A stretch of DNA of 14,775 nt from an uncultured Spirochaetales bacterium (GTDB taxonomy: Bacteria; UBP6; UBA1177), in assembly GCA_902780365.1 (NCBI GenBank), contig CACZFE010000020.1, positions 1-14,775 on the forward strand, written 5' to 3'. The position numbers were made by a program, and so were the translations under genes. Below are positions 7,046 through 13,838 of this stretch, one piece after another. Under the pieces are notes generated by a model. It saw nothing but the letters and a program-made list of their open reading frames with translations. It made no database searches and had not been told where the DNA came from. The stretch's first letter is position 1. The number at the start of each line of letters is the position of its first letter.

Positions 7046-8386
7046 ATGTGGAATAAAATAATAGAAGAACTTAAAAAAACCGACAATAAGGAAATAAACA
7101 CCTTTATTGAAGCTTTTTCTCCGAAAGAAGAGTCCAGAGAAAAGATCGTAATAAACTGCAAAAGCAAATATGCCTATGATTTTCTCAAAAAAAACAATTA
7201 CTTATCAAAAATAGAAAAAATTGCCAGAACTCTTTTCGATGAAAATACAAAAATTCAGTTTATAGTTGTTGCTGAAGAAGAAAAAGACAGTAATGAACAA
7301 CTTCAGCTCGATTTTGACTTCAAAGACGAAAAAGAAAAAAAAGAAGATATTCCTGTAAGAAATGAAAATTACAAAAATTTTACTTTCGACAATTTTGTTT
7401 CAGGACCTTCAAATGCAACTGTTTACCACGCTGCTCAGACCATAGCTAAAAATCCCGGGACAGGCTATAACCCGTTTTTCATATTCGGTGATTCCGGTCT
7501 CGGAAAAACCCACATCATACATGCAATAGAAAATTATATAATACAGAATAAACATAAGAAAGTATATTATTCAACAGCAGACCAGATAATGACTGATTAT
7601 ATAAAATCTCTTCAGAACAAGAATGTTTCAGAATTCAGAGACAAAATAACTAAAAATGATGTTCTTCTTATAGACGATATTCAGTTTTTATCAGGAAAAA
7701 AAGGAACTCAGGACGAATTTTTCTATATTTTCAATCAGTTTTACGAGAAAAAAAAGCAGATCGTCATAACGTCTGATAAGTATATCAATGAAATAGTCGA
7801 TATTGATGACAGGCTTAAATCACGTTTTTTAATGGGTGTTTCGCTAAATATAATTCCTCCTGAATACGAAACAAGGATAGCCATAGTAAGAAAAAAAGCC
7901 GAACTTTTTGAAATAAATCTGGATGATGAGGCAGTTGATTTCATAGCTTCAAACTTTAAGAATAATGTCCGTGAAATAGAAGGTGCCATCAATAATCTTA
8001 AAATACTGCACGAATTCATAGGAAACGGCACTATAGACCTTAAATTCACCAAAAGTATACTTAAAGACATAATAAAAAACAAACCCATTGAAATAGAAGA
8101 CATTATAAAAACCGTTTCAGCAACAACAAAGGTAAAACCTTCTGATATAATTTCAAAAAAAAGAACTAAAGGCATATCTATTTCAAGACAGATAGCAATA
8201 TATCTTTCAAGAAAATACACCTCAAGAACTTTCAAGGAAATAGGTGAAAAATTCGGCGGAAGAGATCACTCTACAGTTATAACTTCAATTTCAAACATAG
8301 AAAAACTTATACTTGACGATGAGCAAATAGCTAAACTTGTCAATAAGTTAAGCAAAGACATCGAAACTTCAAAAGGAAACTTATAA
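7046..8386 (+). CDS. dnaA: Chromosomal replication initiator DnaA
   Basis: DnaA binds origin boxes, forms an ATP-dependent filament and melts the origin. The product has 446 residues, near the family norm, starting at an ATG 5 nt after AAGAGG. Domain I (about 1-78, starting MWNKIIEEL) is followed by a short acidic linker rich in D, E and K (79-105). The AAA+ domain has Walker A GDSGLGKT (148-155), Walker B LLIDDIQFL (207-215), sensor 1 ITSD (241-244), the arginine-finger segment RLKSRF (256-261) and sensor 2 NNVREIEGAI (306-315). Domain IV has the helix-turn-helix and the DNA-contact motif GGRDHSTVI (404-412). Coding is very AT-rich, with many ATA and AAA codons. It is followed by a 174-bp spacer with origin-like elements, then dnaN and recF in the usual order. 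Confidence 0.98.
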   Translation: MWNKIIEELKKTDNKEINTFIEAFSPKEESREKIVINCKSKYAYDFLKKNNYLSKIEKIARTLFDENTKIQFIVVAEEEKDSNEQLQLDFDFKDEKEKKEDIPVRNENYKNFTFDNFVSGPSNATVYHAAQTIAKNPGTGYNPFFIFGDSGLGKTHIIHAIENYIIQNKHKKVYYSTADQIMTDYIKSLQNKNVSEFRDKITKNDVLLIDDIQFLSGKKGTQDEFFYIFNQFYEKKKQIVITSDKYINEIVDIDDRLKSRFLMGVSLNIIPPEYETRIAIVRKKAELFEINLDDEAVDFIASNFKNNVREIEGAINNLKILHEFIGNGTIDLKFTKSILKDIIKNKPIEIEDIIKTVSATTKVKPSDIISKKRTKGISISRQIAIYLSRKYTSRTFKEIGEKFGGRDHSTVITSISNIEKLILDDEQIAKLVNKLSKDIETSKGNL

Positions 8387-8390
8387 CAAA

Positions 8391-8418
8391 TGTTGAAAAC
8401 TGATTGTGGAAAACTGAA
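8391..8418 (+). repeat. 14-bp tandem repeat in the dnaA-dnaN spacer
   Basis: TGTTGAAAACTGAT is followed directly by TGTGGAAAACTGAA, matching at 12 of 14 positions. The second copy begins with the DnaA-box-like TGTGGAAAA; the first has TGTTGAAAA at the same place. Regularly spaced boxes of this kind resemble iterons at origins. Confidence 0.55.
8405..8413 (-). promoter_or_regulatory. DnaA-box-like site TTTTCCACA
   Basis: On the minus strand the site reads TTTTCCACA, one mismatch from the DnaA box TTATCCACA. It is 19 bp after the dnaA stop, in the most likely origin spacer. Binding is inferred. Confidence 0.45.
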
Positions 8419-8489
8419 AATCTTGATCAATCAACAAAAAACAAACAAATTTTCCAACACTGAAAAAGCCTTAAACAACTTTGTTTTTA

Positions 8490-8520
8490 TTGACAATTTT
8501 AAAACTTCAAACATTATAAC
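8490..8520 (+). promoter_or_regulatory. Probable dnaN promoter
   Basis: A perfect TTGACA (8490-8495) is followed after 19 bp by TATAAC (8515-8520), 5/6 of the -10 consensus. Spacing is slightly long. Transcription would start about 30 bp before the dnaN ATG, whose AGGAGAG ribosome binding site is at 8550-8556. It would drive dnaN and recF independently of dnaA. Confidence 0.5.
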
Positions 8521-8560
8521 AAGGCTATTTATAAATGTTTTTTTTAATTAGGAGAGTATT

Positions 8561-9724
8561 ATGATTAAATTAACATTCAAAAAAGACGAGCTTCTCAAGG
8601 CTCTTGATTACTGCAGCTCATGTATTGAAAAAAAGCATCCTATGGTGATTCTCACTAACATTCTTTTCAGCTTTAAGAATAACGAGTGTACATTAAGCGC
8701 AACAAACCTTGAAATAACAGTTATAGCAAAAATAAACCTTGAAGAATCTGTTCAGGAAGGAAAAATAGCTGTTCCGGCGAGATCGATTCATGATATATGC
8801 CGTCTTTCCAGATCTGAAATAGTAATTTTTGATTACGACGAATCTAATAACATTCTTGATATCACGACCGGCAAGTCTGAATATAAAGTACCGTGTTCTG
8901 AGCCTTCAGATTTTCCTGAAATTTCAGATACTTCAAAAGAATATAAGAATATAGATATAAGCAAATTCATTTCTCTCTACAAAAAAGTTCAGTTTTCAAT
9001 GAGTGAGTTTTTTCAGTCAAACAAAGCTTATTCAGGAGTTCTTATAACAAAAGTTAAAGCTGATGACGGAACAACTTCAATAGATATGGTAACTACTGAT
9101 ATTCACAGGCTTTCTGTTTTAAAAATCAAAAATTTCAACGTTGATATCGAAGAATTTGAGAACGGAATAGTGATCCCGGGAAAAAATTTTGCCGAAATAA
9201 CCAAAATTTTTGCTGAGTGCAAAGAGGCTCAGATAGCAATAGATAATGACAAGGAAGAAAAAATATTCATAAAGAAAAATAACGTTACATTTATTTCAAG
9301 ACTCTTTAAAAACGAGTTTCCGAAATATCAGTCGATAGTCAGTTCCTATGACGTTCTTAACAGCAAGGAAGCCGCTGTAATAAACAGAAAGGAACTTATT
9401 GAAGCTATCAAGAGGGTCGTCATCGTTCTTAATACAGAAGACAAAATATGGACTTCAAAATACTTTTTCAAAGAAAATGTTCTTAAACTTACAGCAAGTT
9501 CGAATTCAGGCGGTAACTCATCTGATGAAATAGTTATTGAAAAAGGTTTTTCAACAGAGAGGAGCGTTGCTGTAAATGCTAAATATTTTCTTGATGTTAT
9601 AAATGTTATTGATGACAACAACGTAAATGTCATAGTTGAGGATTCCCCGAATAAAGCGATGACTATAAAGGAAGAATCCGATGATTTCTTCTATATTCAC
9701 ATGGTAATGCCGCTTAGAGTCTGA
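8561..9724 (+). CDS. dnaN: DNA polymerase III beta sliding clamp
   Basis: DnaN dimerises into a ring that holds DNA polymerase III and other replication and repair proteins on DNA. The product has 387 residues, slightly longer than the typical ~370. Three clamp domains can be placed at about 1-130, 135-258 and 260-387. Family landmarks are TDIHRL (179-184), which supplies part of the protein-binding pocket, the FKNEFPKY strand (249-256), and the C-terminal MVMPLRV, matching the usual MPMR end that lines the pocket. It starts at an ATG 4 nt after AGGAGAG (8550-8556) and ends 5 bp before recF. Its own promoter is likely in the preceding spacer. Insertions such as the Ser/Asn/Gly-rich stretch at 313-321 probably account for the extra length. 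Confidence 0.97.
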   Translation: MIKLTFKKDELLKALDYCSSCIEKKHPMVILTNILFSFKNNECTLSATNLEITVIAKINLEESVQEGKIAVPARSIHDICRLSRSEIVIFDYDESNNILDITTGKSEYKVPCSEPSDFPEISDTSKEYKNIDISKFISLYKKVQFSMSEFFQSNKAYSGVLITKVKADDGTTSIDMVTTDIHRLSVLKIKNFNVDIEEFENGIVIPGKNFAEITKIFAECKEAQIAIDNDKEEKIFIKKNNVTFISRLFKNEFPKYQSIVSSYDVLNSKEAAVINRKELIEAIKRVVIVLNTEDKIWTSKYFFKENVLKLTASSNSGGNSSDEIVIEKGFSTERSVAVNAKYFLDVINVIDDNNVNVIVEDSPNKAMTIKEESDDFFYIHMVMPLRV

Positions 9725-9729
9725 TTTTT

Positions 9730-10758
9730 ATGAAAATAAATTCTGTTTTCATATCAAATTTCAGATCTCTCTCTGATTTTTCATTAAATTTACCCCATAA
9801 ATTACTGATAAAAGGAAAAACCGGATCAGGAAAAACTTCTGTTCTTGAAGCCTGTTTTGTTCTTTCAAGCGGAAAATCATTCAAAACTTACGATATAAAA
9901 GACTGTATTTCAAAGGACAGCCAGAATTTTTACATTGAATCGCTTTTTGATGATTTTGAAGGATATTCCAGAAAAGTTTCGATAGGTTACGACAGAAAAG
10001 GGAATAAAAAGATTATTATCGACGGAAATATCTCGTCGAGAAAAGATCTTCTTAAAATATCATACCCTGTTGTTCATTCTCCAGACGATATGTTTATAGT
10101 CAGCGGGAGTCCTAAATTCAGGCGTGATTTTATCGACAGAATATGTTTTGTAGAAGATGACAGCTATTTTGACGATATGAGCGAATATATAAGATTCATA
10201 AGGAACAAAAATGCAGCTCTTAAGGAGAAAAATGCCGAAGTCGTAAAATATCTGAATGCAGCTGCAGTGCCTCTTATCGACAGAATAAGGAAAAAGAGAA
10301 ATGTTTCATGTGAAACAATCAACAGAAAGATAGGATTTCTTTCAGAAAAACTATTTTCAGGAATGAAAGTCTTTTTTACTTATAATGCCGAAGAAAATTG
10401 TGCTGAAAAACTTGAAGGAAAACTTGAAAAAGAACTTGAAAAGGGCTTTACAGTTTATGGTCCGCATCTTGATAACATAAACATCACGACAGAAGTCGGT
10501 TCCGCTAAAAACAATATTTCGATGGGTGAAACCTATATAACATCTTTTTTGATAAAACTTGCGGAACTCAGTGTTTATGCTGAAAAAAATGAATTTCCTA
10601 TATTTCTGATAGACGACATTTTTGTTTTTGTAGATGATGAAACTAAAAAAATACTCTTTAAGGAAGTTGAATCTTTAAAAAATCAGATAATTATGACAAG
10701 TTCAATAGAAAATACTAATAATTTTAATAATATAGAAGTTTTTTACCTGTCGAGGTAG
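9730..10758 (+). CDS. recF: DNA replication and repair protein RecF, divergent
   Basis: RecF is an SMC/ABC-type ATPase that, with RecO and RecR, loads RecA at single-strand gaps. The product has 342 residues, a little short for the family. It begins MKINSVFISNFRSL and has Walker A GKTGSGKT (29-36), then SSGKSFK (46-52), HSPDD (116-120) and the GSPKFRRDFID block (126-136), all family landmarks. The second half is eroded. GPHLDN (244-249) replaces GPHRDD. The ABC signature is SMGETY (264-269) rather than SqGQqR. After Walker B (FLIDDI, 292-297) the D-loop SELD is VFVD (299-302). Identity rests on the N-terminal half plus position after dnaN. There is no good ribosome binding site, so translation is probably coupled to dnaN 5 bp upstream. 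The gene contains a parS-like site and ends overlapping the next gene's 3' end. Confidence 0.88.
   Translation: MKINSVFISNFRSLSDFSLNLPHKLLIKGKTGSGKTSVLEACFVLSSGKSFKTYDIKDCISKDSQNFYIESLFDDFEGYSRKVSIGYDRKGNKKIIIDGNISSRKDLLKISYPVVHSPDDMFIVSGSPKFRRDFIDRICFVEDDSYFDDMSEYIRFIRNKNAALKEKNAEVVKYLNAAAVPLIDRIRKKRNVSCETINRKIGFLSEKLFSGMKVFFTYNAEENCAEKLEGKLEKELEKGFTVYGPHLDNINITTEVGSAKNNISMGETYITSFLIKLAELSVYAEKNEFPIFLIDDIFVFVDDETKKILFKEVESLKNQIIMTSSIENTNNFNNIEVFYLSR
10302..10317. promoter_or_regulatory. parS-like ParB-binding site inside recF
   Basis: TGTTTCATGTGAAACA matches the parS consensus TGTTTCACGTGAAACA at 15 of 16 positions; only a central C is T. It is within recF codons for NVSCET, 3.3 kb after the dnaA start. 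A 16-mer this close to parS is very unlikely by chance in 15 kb (on the order of 1 in several thousand for uniform bases). ParB binding itself is inferred. Confidence 0.6.
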
Positions 10759-12995
10759 ATTTTAAGGATTTCAGCTCTGTTGTCGCTTTCTTTCACTTCA
10801 TCTTTGTTGGTTATATTCGCTCTGTACTCTTCCTGATATAAGCCGGTATAGGAGGTATAGTAATTATTCTGTGAACCATTAGGAATCTTTATTTTGATTG
10901 GATGCTTTACGATCTCACCTTTTTTCCAGAAATCTGTCGGATAAGTGCCGTCAGCCATATTTCCGTCACCTTTTGTACGCTTGTCCTTATTATTTCCTTC
11001 GTTGTGAAGAAAGACATCATAATCCTTGTTTATTTTGTCAGCTATAGATCTGAAATAGAGTGTTATACCGATAGTTGTTCCTTCTTTTGCAAAATATTTT
11101 CCTTCACGCTCAATAAGATTTCCGCTGTCGATGGAAAAACCTTCGAGTTTTATCACATTATCGAAAATAACATTTGATTTTATAAGGTTTTCAGGAAGAT
11201 TCTGAACAATATAATCACTTGATTTAGATATGTCGCGTTCGTGCCCTTTTCCGTAAACTTTAAGAAGAGAATTTTTTGCACCGCTGTAAATGACTATGGT
11301 TCTTTTGTTTATCCTTTTCATCAGCGATTCAAAGCGTTTTTTGTCGGGGTCACGTAGAATCACATACTGGACACCCGGTTTGTCAAAAAATCTTATAACG
11401 TTTTTCTCTTTGTCCATCTGAAGAAAAGTAATTTCGTTTTTAAGCCAGAAACCTGCTGATTTTCTTAACCATTTGTAATAATCTGCAATCGGGGCCCTCT
11501 CAGGACTGTCTTTCAGATAAGCTTCGACATGCGGCTTCAAAGAGTAGTATTTTGAAATTTCGGGGAGCGGCACGGCAAAATAGTAAACCATAAACACTGC
11601 ACTGAGTGTAAAAAGGGCATAAAAACCTTTCTTTTGCATAAAACCTGAGAAAATCATTGAAAGAATAACCAAACAGAAAATGGTGAAAACAGAAATTATT
11701 GTGATTTCCCATGAAGCAGTAACATGAACATTTCTTGTGTTGTAGAAAGTTACAAGATGAAGGAAAAGCGTATGCTTGTCGCCGATATCGCGGCCTATCG
11801 CCGCAACCAGGAATATTGAGATCAGAGCTTCGACTTTTATAGCCAAAGTCCAGCGAGCAATCCAGAGTTTTTCAATATAAATACCTAAAAATATTGCAAG
11901 AAACGGGACTACCGGAGCAATATAGTGATAAAATTTTGTGGAAGAAAACGAGAAAAACAGGAAAGGTCCTATGAACGAGCTGAAAAAGAAAAGTTTTTTG
12001 ATTTTTTCGTTGTCTTCATCCTTTTTTGTGAGGAAATTATAGAGAGCTGCCGGAATAAAGGCACTCCACGGAAACAGCGCGTAACCTAAAATCCTGACGT
12101 AAAGCGTGTAAAGATCGTTAGGTTTGTGTATTTCACCGGTTGTTCTTTTAAAATGATGATAAATAATAAAAGTGTCAAAGAAATTTTTCCCTTCGCTTGC
12201 GCACATATAACCGAACCACGGCATTATGACTGCAAGATAAATCAGGGCTCCGATCAAATGTTTCTTAAGGTGTCTCCATGCGAAGAAGTAACCGAAATTC
12301 CTTGTAAAAACCATGAAAATAAAAAGTGATATCCCGGGAATAAGTATCGAAAGCAGACCTTTAGCGAGAAAAGCCCAGCCTTCAAAAAAGTAAAAAAGAT
12401 AAAGATAAAAGTCACTCCGAGGAATTTTTTTGAATATTTTCTCGTTTTCTCCGATATTTCCGAAGTAATAAACCGCCATACAGAGCATTGCTATTGTATT
12501 TAGAGCGACAAACGGAAGATCAACCATTATCTGGCGCGAAAGCATGAAATACTGTGGGGAAAGCATAAGTACGAACGTTGAAATTATTGCAGATCTGCGC
12601 GAAATAAGCCTTGTCAGAAGGATATAGAAGCCGGCAAGAGTGAGTATCGAAAAAATCGCGACAGGCAGTCTTCCTGAAAATTCCGAGATATTGAACTTGT
12701 AGAACGGCATCAGCATCCAGAAAAGGAGCGGCGGTTTTGACCAGAATTTATTCGAGTTCTGGAACCACAGTTTCGCAAAAGAGTTCTTTTCAAGCGTTTC
12801 CCATGCGACATGCGAATAGTGGTTTTCCCATGGATCGATCATAAAAAAGTTGCCGAGAAGCGGAAGATAAAGCAGTGCGCACAGAACAACGGTGAGAATT
12901 ATAAAAAATTTATCCAAATTGTTGAGGGAGCCTTTTCTCTGCTCGGAAAAAGTCTCAAAATCATTACCGATTTTGTTTTTCAAAAATTTTATCAA
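10743..12995 (-). CDS. ArnT/PMT-like (GT39/GT83-type) membrane glycosyltransferase with C-terminal soluble domain
   Basis: This 750-residue polytopic protein resembles ArnT and protein mannosyltransferases, which move sugars from polyprenyl phosphate onto lipids or proteins on the outer side of the inner membrane. The first membrane helix (about 29-50) is followed by the acidic motif IDPWENHYSHVAWE (53-66), including the probable catalytic Asp. Then come WSKPPLLFWM (85-94) and SGRLPVAIF (107-115), all typical of ArnT-like enzymes. About ten more hydrophobic segments run to ~475. The rest (about 480-750) is soluble and probably periplasmic. Its last ~140 residues look like a beta-rich domain with DYDVFLHN, TYPTDFWKKGEIV and TGLY blocks. 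The start is TTG at 12995, with GGAG 6 nt upstream; no nearby in-frame ATG is suitable. The 3' end overlaps recF by 16 bp on the opposite strand. Substrate unknown. Confidence 0.82.
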   Translation of the reverse strand: MIKFLKNKIGNDFETFSEQRKGSLNNLDKFFIILTVVLCALLYLPLLGNFFMIDPWENHYSHVAWETLEKNSFAKLWFQNSNKFWSKPPLLFWMLMPFYKFNISEFSGRLPVAIFSILTLAGFYILLTRLISRRSAIISTFVLMLSPQYFMLSRQIMVDLPFVALNTIAMLCMAVYYFGNIGENEKIFKKIPRSDFYLYLFYFFEGWAFLAKGLLSILIPGISLFIFMVFTRNFGYFFAWRHLKKHLIGALIYLAVIMPWFGYMCASEGKNFFDTFIIYHHFKRTTGEIHKPNDLYTLYVRILGYALFPWSAFIPAALYNFLTKKDEDNEKIKKLFFFSSFIGPFLFFSFSSTKFYHYIAPVVPFLAIFLGIYIEKLWIARWTLAIKVEALISIFLVAAIGRDIGDKHTLFLHLVTFYNTRNVHVTASWEITIISVFTIFCLVILSMIFSGFMQKKGFYALFTLSAVFMVYYFAVPLPEISKYYSLKPHVEAYLKDSPERAPIADYYKWLRKSAGFWLKNEITFLQMDKEKNVIRFFDKPGVQYVILRDPDKKRFESLMKRINKRTIVIYSGAKNSLLKVYGKGHERDISKSSDYIVQNLPENLIKSNVIFDNVIKLEGFSIDSGNLIEREGKYFAKEGTTIGITLYFRSIADKINKDYDVFLHNEGNNKDKRTKGDGNMADGTYPTDFWKKGEIVKHPIKIKIPNGSQNNYYTSYTGLYQEEYRANITNKDEVKESDNRAEILKIYLDR

Positions 12996-13123
12996 TTTTC
13001 ACTCCAGAACATAAAAATTAAACGCGAAAACCTATATTTACGGCGTTAAAAGTCAAGAAAAGAGGTTTCCCGAAGTTTTATCCTTAAAAAAATACTCAAA
13101 AAAATACCAATAAAAATCGAGAG

Positions 13124-13132
13124 TTATCCACT
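13124..13132 (+). promoter_or_regulatory. DnaA-box-like site TTATCCACT
   Basis: The site matches the DnaA box TTATCCACA at 8 of 9 positions. It is non-coding and about 6 kb from dnaA. It could titrate DnaA, regulate one of the divergent genes, or be a chance match, since single 8/9 matches are not rare. Confidence 0.35.
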
Positions 13133-13146
13133 TTTTTCAAAAAAAG
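13131..13146. repeat. A/T inverted repeat CTTTTTT-CA-AAAAAAG
   Basis: Seven-bp perfect arms are separated by 2 bp and directly follow the DnaA-box-like site, sharing its last two bases. The symmetric A/T arms could form a weak hairpin or an easily melted segment. Confidence 0.4.
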
Positions 13147-13219
13147 TTCATTTCATAATCAGAAAAATCGGGGCAATGTGCAACTAAATAAGCGTGTTTT
13201 TTGATTTTTGGAGGTAAAG

Positions 13220-13480
13220 ATGAGTTTAAAATGTGAATGCTGCGGCGGCGGCGAGTCGCTCGAGATCAGAAAAAGCATATATGAAGCAAATAACGGAAAT
13301 TATCACAATGCTGTTTTCTTTGACGGCAAAAAACGTGTTTTCAGATGCTCAGAATGCGGAAAAATCTGGCAGACCGAGCCGACAAGCGAATTCATGCACT
13401 TTGTAGCCGAAACACTTGAATCGGCAAAATTTATTCCGATGGTTTTCAAAGACCACAAAAAGACAGCTAAAGTAAGCTGA
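13220..13480 (+). CDS. Small zinc-ribbon protein of unknown function
   Basis: With the ATG at 13220 the product has 86 residues. GGAGG at 13210-13214 gives 5-nt spacing to this ATG and overlaps the TTG at 13208 that would add four residues, so the ATG is preferred. Two CxxC pairs (C5/C8 in CECC and C43/C46 in RCSECG), about 35 residues apart, form a probable four-cysteine zinc ribbon. Such ribbons bind nucleic acid or protein. The remaining 40 residues are mixed, with a basic tail (KDHKKTAK). I do not recognise a named family. It appears to be a single-gene unit, ending 44 bp before a strong intrinsic terminator. The upstream spacer has a DnaA-box-like site, but a link to replication is speculative. 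Confidence 0.75.
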   Translation: MSLKCECCGGGESLEIRKSIYEANNGNYHNAVFFDGKKRVFRCSECGKIWQTEPTSEFMHFVAETLESAKFIPMVFKDHKKTAKVS

Positions 13481-13523
13481 AAATCAGTTCCCCCTAAGGT
13501 TATGTTGTAATACTCAAACGGCG

Positions 13524-13550
13524 TCCCCCGGCAACGGGGGATTTTTTTTA
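13524..13550 (+). terminator. Intrinsic terminator of the zinc-ribbon gene
   Basis: A perfect 7-bp stem TCCCCCG / CGGGGGA with a stable GCAA tetraloop is followed by eight T's. It is 44 bp after the zinc-ribbon stop and has the textbook layout of a Rho-independent terminator on the plus strand. Confidence 0.92.
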
Positions 13551-13573
13551 TTCTTTAGTCCTTCACCTTGAAG

Positions 13574-13607
13574 AATAGTTTAATTACAGTGTAACTATTT
13601 GTTTTTT
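13574..13607 (+). repeat. Inverted repeat AATAGTT...AACTATT followed by a T-rich run
   Basis: Seven-bp arms (13574-13580 and 13593-13599) with a 12-nt loop are followed by TGTTTTTT. It could be a weak back-up terminator or an operator upstream of the tRNA promoter. The stem is all A/T except one pair, so stability is low. The rest of 13551-13649 shows nothing recognisable. Confidence 0.3.
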
Positions 13608-13649
13608 AAGGAAAAATCTGTATCATAACAAAAAAATAAAAGATTTTAT

Positions 13650-13677
13650 TTGACTATTGTCTTCTATCGCGTATATT
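13650..13677 (+). promoter_or_regulatory. Probable promoter of tRNA-Asn
   Basis: TTGACT (13650-13655) and TATATT (13672-13677) are 16 bp apart and end 43 bp before the tRNA. The bases just after the -10 element are GC-rich (TGCGCCC, 13678-13684) in an otherwise AT-rich spacer. Such discriminators are typical of stable-RNA promoters under growth-rate and stringent control. Confidence 0.6.
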
Positions 13678-13720
13678 TGCGCCCGTTTGAGTTCGTTACA
13701 TTCGATATATTTTTTCAGGT

Positions 13721-13796
13721 TCCTCGTTAGCTCAGTCGGTAGAGCGGGTGGCTGTTAACCACTAGGTCGGCGGTTCAAGTCCGTCACGAGGAGCCA
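13721..13796 (+). tRNA. tRNA-Asn (anticodon GUU), CCA encoded
   Basis: The cloverleaf folds fully. The acceptor is TCCTCGT/ACGAGGA and the D stem GCTC/GAGC. The anticodon stem GGTGG/CCACT has one G-U pair, and the loop CTGTTAA gives anticodon GTT at 13754-13756. The T arm GGCGG/CCGTC has loop TTCAAGT. The discriminator base is G at 13793 and CCA is encoded at 13794-13796. The gene stands alone, with its own promoter upstream and T8 directly after the CCA. Confidence 0.98.
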
Positions 13797-13838
13797 TTTT
13801 TTTTGCCTTTTTCAGGCGGTTTTCAGAAAATTTTCAGA

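Larger units (their letters stand above)
8387..8560. other. dnaA-dnaN spacer, candidate oriC segment
   Basis: This non-coding, AT-rich stretch has a DnaA-box-like site (8405-8413), a 14-bp tandem repeat that contains it (8391-8418), a TTGATCAA palindrome (8423-8430), a related TTTTCCAACA (8450-8459), the dnaN promoter (8490-8520) and T-rich DNA before the dnaN ribosome binding site. Many bacteria carry oriC, or one half of a split oriC, beside dnaA. Only one box is close to consensus, so this may be a minor part of the origin or only a dnaN regulatory region. Confidence 0.45.
12996..13219. other. Divergent intergenic region with a DnaA-box-like site
   Basis: This 224-bp AT-rich spacer separates the glycosyltransferase gene (minus) from the zinc-ribbon gene (plus). 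It holds the ribosome binding sites of both, the near-consensus DnaA box at 13124-13132, a weaker TTATCCTTA at 13078-13086, and the A/T inverted repeat at 13131-13146. I see no convincing promoter pair on either strand. Confidence 0.5.

Noticed and set aside
7741..8235. Minus-strand open frame of 164 codons inside dnaA
   Set aside because: It is fully antisense to the conserved AAA+ and DNA-binding domains of DnaA, has a Leu/Ser/Phe-rich mirror-like composition and no ribosome binding context of note.
8381..8522. TTATAACAA repeated at 8381-8389 and 8514-8522 as origin repeats
   Set aside because: The same 9-mer also occurs inside dnaN (9042-9050) and is simple AT-rich sequence; the second copy is better read as part of the dnaN -10 element.
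13031..13056. TTGACT and TATAGG on the minus strand as a promoter for the ArnT-like gene
   Set aside because: The spacing is only 14 bp, too short for a normal sigma-70 promoter.
13208..13219. TTG start at 13208 for the zinc-ribbon gene
   Set aside because: That codon overlaps the GGAGG that serves the ATG at 13220, so it cannot use the same site.
13805..13817. GCCT-TTTTC-AGGC after the tRNA as a terminator
   Set aside because: The stem is only 4 bp and no long T run follows; the T8 at 13797-13804 precedes it instead.
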